From the NCBI GenBank assembly GCA_949298535.1, contig CASFXA010000017.1:1-43283 (forward strand): a stretch of DNA of 43,283 bases. The letters are read 5' to 3'. The DNA comes from an uncultured Oscillospiraceae bacterium. GTDB taxonomy: Bacteria > Bacillota > Clostridia > Oscillospirales > Ruminococcaceae. Of this stretch, positions 25,013-32,271 are shown piece after piece. A program made the position numbers and the translations under genes. The notes below the pieces were generated by a model. It saw only the letters and a list, made by a program, of their open reading frames with translations, was not told the DNA's origin and ran no database searches. Within the stretch, counting starts at the first letter, position 1. Every line of letters starts with the position of its first letter.

Positions 25013-25321
25013 ATGAGATCGTCCGTCACAGCTCCTACTTTACTTGAAAATTTAGCCTCCAAACTGGGACTGCTTTATTTATCTGATTTACAATACGGCA
25101 AAGTGCCTCCTCATCAGTTGGCCGAAACATTGAAGCAATTTGATCCGAAAAACTATTCCTGCGCCCAATGGAACGATACTATTGAATACCTCACCGGGAA
25201 AAGAGAAAATTTCGCTACTGCGGAAGCCGCTTATGCCTTCCTGCTGCAATTTTTGGAGACACCATTGACAAAAAACAAAGGCCCCCTCCCCGCCAACGGA
25301 GTGAGAGCCCCTGTGAAATGA
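25013..25321 (+). CDS. small protein of unknown function, divergent from XRE regulator
   Basis: A 102-residue soluble protein starting MRSSVTAPTLLENLASKLGL. It looks all-helical with segments such as LYLSDLQYGKVPPHQLAETL and ATAEAAYAFLLQFLETPL, and ends in a basic, Pro-containing tail. AGGGGTG precedes the ATG and a strong promoter lies upstream, so expression is likely. The region is more AT-rich than its neighbours, which hints at later acquisition. I do not recognise a family; a regulator-controlled accessory or immunity-type protein is possible but unproven. Confidence 0.75.
   Translation: MRSSVTAPTLLENLASKLGLLYLSDLQYGKVPPHQLAETLKQFDPKNYSCAQWNDTIEYLTGKRENFATAEAAYAFLLQFLETPLTKNKGPLPANGVRAPVK
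25268..25309 (-). terminator. fumC terminator embedded in the convergent small gene
   Basis: On the minus strand, 25309-25297 can pair with 25292-25280 across a 4-base loop (13 positions, one mismatch, several G-U), followed by TTTGTTTTTTG. It lies inside the last 15 or so codons of the opposite-strand gene. Confidence 0.6.
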
Positions 25322-25325
25322 CAAA

Positions 25326-26711
25326 TCAGCGCCCTGATGCCAGGGGGCCAATCATCTGCTCCGGACGAACAATGCGATCAAATTCCTCCCCTGTCAAAAT
25401 TCCCAGTTTTACTGCCGCCTCCCGGAGGGTCAATCCCTCCCGGTGGGCGGTTTTTGCGATTTTTGCGGCGTTTTCATAGCCGATATGGGGGTTGAGGGCG
25501 GTGACCAGCATCAAACTGTTGTCCAGATTTTGCTTGATTTTAGGCAGATTGGGCCGGATTCCCTGGGCGCAATGGATCCGGAAGGACTCCATAGCGTCTG
25601 CCAGCAGCCGGGCCGACTGGAGGAAATTGTAGGCGCACACCGGCATAAAGACGTTCAGCTGAAAGTTCCCCTGGCTGGCGGCCATTCCAACCGCCACGTC
25701 GTTGGCCATCACCTGCACCGCTACCATGGTCAGCGCCTCGCATTGGGTAGGATTGACCTTGCCGGGCATGATGGAGGAACCCGGCTCGTTTTCCGGAATC
25801 AGCAGCTCTCCGATGCCGCAGCGGGGGCCGCTGGAAAGCCACCGGACGTCGTTGGCCACCTTCATCAGATCGGCAGCCAGCGCCTTCATGGCCCCATGGG
25901 CAAAAGCCATCTGATCCTTACTGGTGAGGGCGTGGAACTTATTGGGGGCGGTAACGAACTTCTTCCCGGTTATCTGCGACAGCGTTTCCGCCGACAGCCG
26001 GCCAAATTCCGCCGGCGCGTTGAGGCCGGTCCCCACGGCGGTGCCTCCCAGGGCCAGCTGCTGAAGGCCATCCAGGCTATCCCGGAGCATCTTCCTGCAC
26101 TGGATGAGCATCTGCTGCCAGCCGCTGATCTCCTGACCCAGGGTCAGGGGAGTGGCATCCTGAAGGTGGGTCCGTCCGGTTTTAATAATATCCCGATACT
26201 CCTCTGACAGCCGGCCAAAGGTCTCCTCCAACCGGTTGAGGGAGGGAAGCAGCCGGTCCTCCAGCGCTGTCACCGCCGCGATGTGCATGGCGGTGGGATA
26301 GGTGTCGTTGGAGCTTTGGGACATATTCACATGATCGTTGGGGTGAAGAAGTTTTTCCCCCAGCAGCTCATTGCCCCGGTTGGCAATCACCTCGTTGACG
26401 TTCATGTTGGACTGGGTACCGCTGCCAGTCTGCCACACCACCAGGGGAAAATGTTCGTCCAGTTGTCCGGCGGAAATTTCGTCGCAGACCTGTACAATGG
26501 CCCGGGCCCGCCGCTCATCCAGGCGTCCCAGCTGAAGATTGGCCAGCGCCGCCGCCTTTTTCAGCAGAGCGAAGGCCCGGATAATCTCCTCCGGCATCCG
26601 CTCCCCGCCAATCTTGAAATTCTCAAAGCTCCGCTGCGTCTGGGCGCCCCAGTACTTGTCCGCCGGGACCCGCACCTCTCCCATGGTGTCATGTTCCATT
26701 CGATATTCCAT
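25326..26711 (-). CDS. fumC: class II fumarate hydratase FumC
   Basis: Cytoplasmic homotetramer that interconverts fumarate and malate without an iron-sulfur cluster. It has 461 residues, standard. Motifs: [18 protein letters not shown], the [13 protein letters not shown] substrate loop, [11 protein letters not shown] and the signature [13 protein letters not shown] (311-323). Gly in PGKVNPTQ favours fumarase over aspartase, which has PAKVNP. The ATG at 26711 has AAAAGGAG seven bases ahead. It follows the malic enzyme gene by 45 bases, so malate, pyruvate and fumarate interconversion is encoded by one transcript. Confidence 0.95.
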   Translation of the reverse strand: MEYRMEHDTMGEVRVPADKYWGAQTQRSFENFKIGGERMPEEIIRAFALLKKAAALANLQLGRLDERRARAIVQVCDEISAGQLDEHFPLVVWQTGSGTQSNMNVNEVIANRGNELLGEKLLHPNDHVNMSQSSNDTYPTAMHIAAVTALEDRLLPSLNRLEETFGRLSEEYRDIIKTGRTHLQDATPLTLGQEISGWQQMLIQCRKMLRDSLDGLQQLALGGTAVGTGLNAPAEFGRLSAETLSQITGKKFVTAPNKFHALTSKDQMAFAHGAMKALAADLMKVANDVRWLSSGPRCGIGELLIPENEPGSSIMPGKVNPTQCEALTMVAVQVMANDVAVGMAASQGNFQLNVFMPVCAYNFLQSARLLADAMESFRIHCAQGIRPNLPKIKQNLDNSLMLVTALNPHIGYENAAKIAKTAHREGLTLREAAVKLGILTGEEFDRIVRPEQMIGPLASGR

Positions 26712-26756
26712 GCTGCCGCTCCTTTTCTCCATTCCTTGTGGGGGAATCCCCGTTTT

Positions 26757-27929
26757 TTACTTTCTGTTCAGGCCCAGACGGACCGCTTCCTCCGCCACAG
26801 CTCCCGCCACCGCGTCAGCCACCTTGGGATTGAAGGAATCCGGCAGCACATAGTCGGGGCGCAGCTCCTCCTCGGTGACAATGGAGGCGATGGCCTTGGC
26901 GGCGGCAATCTTCATCGTCTCGGTAATCTCCCGGGCGCGCACCGCCAGGGCCCCTTTGAAGATGCCGGGGAAAACCAGCACGTTATTGATCTGATTGGGG
27001 AAGTCGGACCGGCCGGTGCCTATAACCGCCGCGCCGCCTTTCTTTGCTTCATCGGGCATAATCTCCGGCACAGGATTGGCCATGGCGAAAACGATGGGAT
27101 CCCTGGCCATGGTGGAGACCATTTCCGCCGTTACCAGACCGGGCTTGGAAACGCCGATAAACACATCCGCCCCCTTGAGCACTTCCGCCAGGGTCCCCTG
27201 CCGGTTGTCCTTATTGGTCTTTTCCGCCATCTCCGTCTGAGCGGGGTTCATCCAGTCGGCGCCCCGGTAGAGGGCCCCCTTGATGTCGCACAGGACAATG
27301 TCCCCAAAGCCCATCTGAAGCAGCAGCTTGCCAATGGAGATGCCGGCGGCTCCGGCCCCGTTGATGACGATGCGCAGCTGCCCCATGGTCCTGCCGGTCA
27401 CCCTGACGGCATTGAGCAGCGCCGCTCCCACCACAATGGCAGTGCCATGCTGATCGTCGTGAAAAACAGGAATATCGCAGCGCTTTTTCAGCTCCGCCTC
27501 GATCTGGAAGCACCGGGGGGCGGAAATATCCTCCAGGTTGATGCCGCCGAAGCTCTTGGAGATGAGAAGGATGGTGTTGATGATGGTCTCGGGATCCTTG
27601 GAGTCGATGCAGATGGGGAAGGCGTCCACCCCAGCAAAGGTTTTAAAGAGGGCGCATTTTCCCTCCATCACCGGCATCGCCGCCTCGGGACCGATGTCCC
27701 CCAGCCCCAGCACCGCGGTGCCGTCGGTGATGACCGCCACCAGATTGCCCCGGCGGGTCAGTTCATAAGAAAGGTTGGGGTCCTTTTCGATGGCCAGACA
27801 GGGCTCCGCTACGCCGGGGGTGTAAGCCACCGCCAGCTGCGCCTTGTCCTTCACTTCCGCCCGGGAAATAACCTCGATTTTCCCTTGCCATTCATAATGC
27901 TTTTTCATCGCCAGTTCTTTGTTGTCCAT
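26757..27929 (-). CDS. malic enzyme (malate dehydrogenase, decarboxylating)
   Basis: A 390-residue short bacterial malic enzyme converting malate to pyruvate and CO2 with NAD(P). Visible: [14 protein letters not shown], the catalytic [19 protein letters not shown] stretch, [13 protein letters not shown] for metal binding and the Rossmann motif [13 protein letters not shown]. The C-terminal phosphotransacetylase domain of long MaeB forms is absent. The start MDNKELAM at 27929 was preferred over the upstream open frame, which reads through the promoter region. First gene of an operon with fumC. Confidence 0.94.
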   Translation of the reverse strand: MDNKELAMKKHYEWQGKIEVISRAEVKDKAQLAVAYTPGVAEPCLAIEKDPNLSYELTRRGNLVAVITDGTAVLGLGDIGPEAAMPVMEGKCALFKTFAGVDAFPICIDSKDPETIINTILLISKSFGGINLEDISAPRCFQIEAELKKRCDIPVFHDDQHGTAIVVGAALLNAVRVTGRTMGQLRIVINGAGAAGISIGKLLLQMGFGDIVLCDIKGALYRGADWMNPAQTEMAEKTNKDNRQGTLAEVLKGADVFIGVSKPGLVTAEMVSTMARDPIVFAMANPVPEIMPDEAKKGGAAVIGTGRSDFPNQINNVLVFPGIFKGALAVRAREITETMKIAAAKAIASIVTEEELRPDYVLPDSFNPKVADAVAGAVAEEAVRLGLNRK

Positions 27930-27996
27930 CTGAATACACCTGCTTTCTTTGCTACTAAAATGCTTTGTTTTGAGCTGAAGAACTGCTTCTGAAAAA

Positions 27997-28025
27997 AGCA
28001 TAGCCCGAAATCTTTTTTTCGTCAA
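27997..28025 (-). promoter_or_regulatory. promoter of the malic enzyme-fumC operon
   Basis: Minus strand TTGACG (28025-28020), 17-base spacer and TATGCT (28002-27997), about 70 bases before the start codon. Confidence 0.6.
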
Positions 28026-28106
28026 GAAGAAGATGGGAGGGAGAGGATACTTCTTCTCCCAAAAACATGAAATTATAGAAAAATTGTGAATTTCTTTCCC
28101 TTCCTC

Positions 28107-28135
28107 TTGATTTCCTGAGAAAGGAAAGCTATACT
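28107..28135 (+). promoter_or_regulatory. sigma-A promoter of htpG
   Basis: TTGATT (28107-28112), 17-base spacer and TATACT (28130-28135). The CIRCE element begins four bases downstream, so HrcA bound there would block initiation. Confidence 0.8.
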
Positions 28136-28138
28136 ATA

Positions 28139-28165
28139 TTAGCACTCATCGATATAGAGTGCCAA
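28139..28165 (+). promoter_or_regulatory. CIRCE operator (HrcA binding site)
   Basis: TTAGCACTC (28139-28147), nine-base spacer and GAGTGCCAA (28157-28165). This matches the CIRCE consensus TTAGCACTC-N9-GAGTGCTAA except for one base in the right arm. Confidence 0.92.
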
Positions 28166-28197
28166 AATTGTATTATTTTATTTCGAGGTGTCATCCT

Positions 28198-30081
28198 GTG
28201 AAAGAATTTAAAGCTGAATCCAAACGCCTGCTGGAAATGATGATTAACTCCATCTACACCCATCGGGAGATCTTCCTCCGGGAGCTGATCTCCAACGCCA
28301 GCGACGCCATCGACAAACTCTACTTTCGTTCCCTCACCGACCAATCCGTCGGCCTGTCCCGGGAGGATTTTCACATCCATCTGACCCCGGACAAGGAAAA
28401 CCGCACCCTCACCATTACCGACAACGGCATCGGTATGGACAAGGAGGAACTGGAAAACAATCTGGGCACCATCGCCCGCAGCGGCTCCCTCAACTTTAAG
28501 AAGGAAAACGACACCGGCGACGATGTCAGCATCATCGGTCAATTCGGCGTTGGCTTCTATTCCGCTTTCATGGTCGCCAAAGAGGTGGAGGTCATCAGCC
28601 GGGCCTTTGGCAGCGAAGATGCCTGGCGGTGGAGCTCCACCGGCGCCGAAGGCTATGACATTGTCCCCGCCCAGCGTCAAGAGGCCGGCACCACCATCAT
28701 CCTTCATCTGAAAGACAATACCGAGGAGGACAATTACGACGAGTTTCTGGATCAGTACCGTCTGTCCGACCTCATCAAGCGGTATTCCGATTATATCCGT
28801 TATCCCATCCAGATGGAAATGAACCACAGCCGCAAGAAGGAGGACTCTGACGAATACGAAACCGTCACCGAAACCGAGACTCTCAACACCATGATCCCCC
28901 TGTGGCGCAAAAACAAGAGCGAAGTGACCGCTGAGGAATACAACAGTTTCTATAAGAGCAAATTTATGGATTATGAGGATCCTCTGCTGGTCATCCACAC
29001 CAAAACCGAAGGATCCGCCACCTATGACGCCCTTCTCTTTGTCCCCAGCCGCGCTCCCTACGACTACTACTCCAAGGACTACGAAAAAGGCCTCCAGCTC
29101 TATTCCAGCGGCGTGCTTATCATGGATAAATGCGCCGATCTGCTCCCCGATTGTTTCAGCTTTGTCCGGGGTCTGGTAGATTCCCAGGATCTGTCCCTGA
29201 ACATCTCCCGGGAAATGCTCCAGCATGACCGCCAGCTGCACCTCATCGCCCGGAGCTTGGAAAAGAAGATCAAGGCCGAACTGCTGAAAATGCAGCAGAA
29301 CGACCGGGAAAAATACGAAACCTTCTGGAAGCAGTTTGGCCGTCAGATCAAATTCGGCCTCTACGAGGGCTTCGGCGCCAACAAGGATCTGCTCCAGGAT
29401 CTGGTGCTGTTCCACTCCTCCGCTGAAAACAAGCTGGCGACATTGGGAGAATATGTTTCCCGGATGAAGGAAGATCAGAAACAGATTTTCTACGCCTGCG
29501 GCGAAAGCGTTGCCCGGGTGGAGCATCTGCCCCAGACTGAGCTGGTGCGGGAAAAGGGATACGAAATCCTTTACCTGACCGAGGATGTGGATGAATTCTG
29601 CCTGAAGATGCTCCACAGTTTCCAGGACAAGGAGTTCAAGAATGTCTCCGACGGCGATCTGGACCTGGAAACCGAGGAGGAAAAGAAGGCCAGCCAGCAG
29701 CAGACCGAGGAAAACAAGGACCTCCTCTCCTTCCTCAAGGATGCCTTGGGGGATAAGGTCAAGGAGGTGCGGATCTCCCGCCGGCTGAGAAGCAATCCCG
29801 TCTGCATCACCAGCGATGGCGGCCTTTCTCTGGAAATGGAAAAGGTCCTCAGCGCCATGCCCACCGGGGAGGCAGGCAAGATTAAGGCGGAGCGGGTGCT
29901 GGAACTGAACCACGATCATCCCGTTTTCTCGGTTCTCAGCCAGCTGTATGAGAGCGACAAGGAGAAGCTCAAGGACTACGCTGAGGTGCTTTACGATCAG
30001 GCGCTGCTGATTGAAGGACTGCCGGTGGAGGATCCGGTGGCCTACACCAACAAAGTTTGCCAGCTGATCGCCGGAAAATAA
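28198..30081 (+). CDS. htpG: chaperone HtpG (bacterial Hsp90)
   Basis: ATP-driven dimeric chaperone of 627 residues, normal length. The GHKL ATP site shows LRELISNASDAIDKL, the NGIGMD motif, and GQFGVGFYSAFMV for the lid. The middle domain has LYSSGVLIMDK and LNISREMLQ, and the C-terminal dimerisation part follows a short acidic Glu/Lys segment. The GTG at 28198 has a GAGGTG site seven bases upstream; an earlier in-frame codon lies inside the CIRCE element. Expression should be heat-inducible through HrcA. Confidence 0.97.
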   Translation: MKEFKAESKRLLEMMINSIYTHREIFLRELISNASDAIDKLYFRSLTDQSVGLSREDFHIHLTPDKENRTLTITDNGIGMDKEELENNLGTIARSGSLNFKKENDTGDDVSIIGQFGVGFYSAFMVAKEVEVISRAFGSEDAWRWSSTGAEGYDIVPAQRQEAGTTIILHLKDNTEEDNYDEFLDQYRLSDLIKRYSDYIRYPIQMEMNHSRKKEDSDEYETVTETETLNTMIPLWRKNKSEVTAEEYNSFYKSKFMDYEDPLLVIHTKTEGSATYDALLFVPSRAPYDYYSKDYEKGLQLYSSGVLIMDKCADLLPDCFSFVRGLVDSQDLSLNISREMLQHDRQLHLIARSLEKKIKAELLKMQQNDREKYETFWKQFGRQIKFGLYEGFGANKDLLQDLVLFHSSAENKLATLGEYVSRMKEDQKQIFYACGESVARVEHLPQTELVREKGYEILYLTEDVDEFCLKMLHSFQDKEFKNVSDGDLDLETEEEKKASQQQTEENKDLLSFLKDALGDKVKEVRISRRLRSNPVCITSDGGLSLEMEKVLSAMPTGEAGKIKAERVLELNHDHPVFSVLSQLYESDKEKLKDYAEVLYDQALLIEGLPVEDPVAYTNKVCQLIAGK

Positions 30082-30170
30082 CCTTTGGTATCCGGCAAAG
30101 TATCCTGAAAGCTGAAACGCTGGAACCAAATTCCGGCTGAACATCAGCATTTGAAGTCCACACAAGATAG

Positions 30171-30213
30171 AAAGGGAGCGTCCCTGCCCTCAGGCAGGGA
30201 CGCTCCCTTTTTT
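30171..30213 (+). terminator. strong terminator after htpG
   Basis: An 18-bp perfect stem (30171-30188 with 30193-30210), 4-base loop and T run to 30213. The other strand is A/T rich enough that it may also stop the convergent LysR transcript. Confidence 0.9.
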
Positions 30214-30270
30214 AAACTGCTCTGGCTGCGAAATTTTAAAACAGGGCCGAAAGAGGATGCTCCCTTGTCC

Positions 30271-31224
30271 TCAATCGATTCGGTTCCAAACGCCGCTGTC
30301 GGTCTTTTCCTTGACCAGGGAGACAAAATCCCGCATAGCATTGGAAACATAGGTGTCCGTGCGATAGATCGCGCAAAGATTGTGTTCAAATTCCCCTTTA
30401 TCCAGCCGGAAAAAGGCCCCCTCCCGCCGTTTGCAGAAATTATAGGCATAAGAGTCCTGTCCCAGCGCAAAGCCTACCCCCGCCTGCACCAGGGGAAAAA
30501 GGGTCTCGGTGCTGGACAGCTCCAAAATAATCTGAGGCTTAAACTGGTAGGCCTCCCAGATGGGCCGAACCCCTAAAACATATCGGTTTCCGGTGCAGGA
30601 AATAAAGGGCTCCCCCGCCACCTGACGCAGGTCGATGGGGGGACGCTTGTTCCAGTTATAGATCTTTTTGGCCTCCTGGGCCAGGGGATGCTGGGGAGGA
30701 ACCGCCAACAAATGGGCATAACGAAACAGCGGTTCATATACCAGCATCCTTTGATCCGCCGGGTCTATGCCCAGCTCCAGGTTGTCCATCACAAAAGCCA
30801 GATCCAGATCCCCTGAAAGGACCTTTTTTTCAAACCCCAAAGTGGTGTGAACCACCACCTTCACCCGGGGATATTTGGCGCGGAACAGCGGAATGATCTC
30901 CGGCAAAAACTGCTGGGCGCGGATGGGGGACAGCCCAATATTCAGCCGCCCCTCCTGACCATCTGCTGCATCCGCCAGTTTTCTTTCCAGATTTTGCTGA
31001 AGGATCAGCTGCCGCCGAACCGTTTTGATGATCTCTTCCCCTTCGTAGGTGAGAACCAGCCGGTTATTTTGCTTGGTCAGCACCTGGCACCCATATTCCT
31101 TTTCAATGGAGCTCACCGTCTGGGATAAAGCCGGCTGGGAGATGAACAATTCCTTGGCTGCCGCGGAAATGCTCCCCACCTTCGCCACCTTTTCCAGGGC
31201 CTCCAATTTCTTTTCGTTCATCAT
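30271..31224 (-). CDS. LysR-family transcriptional regulator
   Basis: A 317-residue regulator. The N-terminal winged helix is typical (LEALEKVAKVGSISAAAKEL, then SQPALSQTVSSIEKEYG). The effector-binding domain follows from about 90, with RLNIGLSPIRAQQFLPEIIP and SGDLDLAFV. The target is not evident because LysR genes usually sit divergent from their targets, while this one is downstream of and only 9 bases from a NYN-LOTUS gene on the same strand. GAGGGTG precedes two adjacent ATGs. Confidence 0.94.
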   Translation of the reverse strand: MMNEKKLEALEKVAKVGSISAAAKELFISQPALSQTVSSIEKEYGCQVLTKQNNRLVLTYEGEEIIKTVRRQLILQQNLERKLADAADGQEGRLNIGLSPIRAQQFLPEIIPLFRAKYPRVKVVVHTTLGFEKKVLSGDLDLAFVMDNLELGIDPADQRMLVYEPLFRYAHLLAVPPQHPLAQEAKKIYNWNKRPPIDLRQVAGEPFISCTGNRYVLGVRPIWEAYQFKPQIILELSSTETLFPLVQAGVGFALGQDSYAYNFCKRREGAFFRLDKGEFEHNLCAIYRTDTYVSNAMRDFVSLVKEKTDSGVWNRID

Positions 31225-31233
31225 GGATCACCC

Positions 31234-31992
31234 TCAGCCTTTTCCCTTTTTCTGCACCTTTTCCCGCACATAGATGGTTTTTCCTCCGCCCTCCTGCCGG
31301 CCCACTGTTTTGATCTCGAAGGTATTGAGAGAATTGATCAGACGGGTCAATTTTTTAAAGCCGTAGTTTCGCACGTCAAAATCCGGATACCGCTTTATCA
31401 GCAGATTGCCAATATCGCTGACTGTGGCCCAGCCCTCGTCGTCGGAGGTCTCATCCACAATATTCCGGATCACCTTGGACAGATCCTTCACCGGGATGCG
31501 CCCCTGCACCTCCTCCACCGGAGTCTGGGGCGCCTCCCCGGAGGCGGGAACAGTCTCCCGCCCCAACACCTCCAGATAGGTAAATTTATTGCAGGCGGCC
31601 ACAAAAGGGCTGGGGGTTTTCTTTTCGCCCATGCCGATGACATACATCCCTGCCTCCCGCAGACGGGAAGCCAGGCGGGTAAAGTCGCTGTCGCTGGAAA
31701 CGATGCAGAACCCTTCCACATTGCCGGTGTATAAAATGTCCATCGCGTCAATAATCATCGCTGAATCGGTGGCGTTTTTCCCTACTGTATAACTGTACTG
31801 CTGGATCGGGGTGATGGAATGGTCCAGCAGCACCCCCTTCCAGGAGCCTAAAGCCGGCTTGGTCCAATCTCCATAGATCCGTTTATAGGTGATGGTCCCT
31901 TCCGTTGCCAGCTCATCCAAAATAAATTGGATATACTTTTCCGAAACATTATCGGCGTCGATAAGCACTGCAAAGCGATGATCCGCAGACAT
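31234..31992 (-). CDS. NYN (PIN-like RNase) domain protein with OST-HTH/LOTUS domain
   Basis: A 252-residue cytoplasmic protein. The NYN domain (about 6-140) has the acidic residues of a metal-dependent nuclease: LIDADN (Asp12, Asp14), KNATDSAMIIDAMD (Asp76) and SSDSDF (Asp101/103). A linker and a LOTUS/OST-HTH domain (about 165-245, VKDLSKVIRNIVDE to KTIYVRE) follow; LOTUS domains bind RNA, notably G-quadruplex RNA. Together they suggest an RNA-cutting or RNA-handling protein. It is the first gene of an operon with the LysR regulator. The RNA target is unknown. Confidence 0.9.
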   Translation of the reverse strand: MSADHRFAVLIDADNVSEKYIQFILDELATEGTITYKRIYGDWTKPALGSWKGVLLDHSITPIQQYSYTVGKNATDSAMIIDAMDILYTGNVEGFCIVSSDSDFTRLASRLREAGMYVIGMGEKKTPSPFVAACNKFTYLEVLGRETVPASGEAPQTPVEEVQGRIPVKDLSKVIRNIVDETSDDEGWATVSDIGNLLIKRYPDFDVRNYGFKKLTRLINSLNTFEIKTVGRQEGGGKTIYVREKVQKKGKG

Positions 31993-32061
31993 GATCCCGC
32001 CCCTTTCTCTCCCCTTGATTCTGACGGCTCAGAAAAAGTTTTCTCTTGTTTTGTGTATTTT

Positions 32062-32090
32062 ATTGTACCCTTTTTGTTTCTCAGCGTCAA
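32062..32090 (-). promoter_or_regulatory. sigma-A promoter of the NYN-LysR operon
   Basis: Minus strand TTGACG (32090-32085), 17-base spacer and TACAAT (32067-32062), about 70 bases before the ATG. Confidence 0.75.
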
Positions 32091-32211
32091 TGAAAAACCT
32101 CGCCGTACCCGGTAAAATCACTGCCGCAGGATGTTGGAAAATCAGCTTTTTTCATTTTCTGCCTTGCCGTCAACAAAGCAAACCCTATCACCGTTTTCAA
32201 CGGATGCCTTT

Positions 32212-32258
32212 CCTAAAAATCAAACGCCTCCGAACGACTTTTCATCGTCCGAAGGCGT
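32212..32258 (-). terminator. terminator after the CinA-sortase gene
   Basis: Minus strand 14-bp stem (32258-32245 with 32237-32224, one G-U/mismatch zone), 7-base loop, then TTGATTTTTA. It lies just past the stop at 32272 and closes the cysteine desulfurase-thiI-cinA/srtB operon. Confidence 0.85.
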
Positions 32259-32271
32259 CAAAATTTATCTT

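Noticed and set aside
28129-30165. 678-codon open frame antisense to htpG
   Set aside because: htpG is unmistakable on the other strand with promoter, CIRCE site and terminator; the antisense product is hydrophobic low-complexity sequence without a ribosome binding site.
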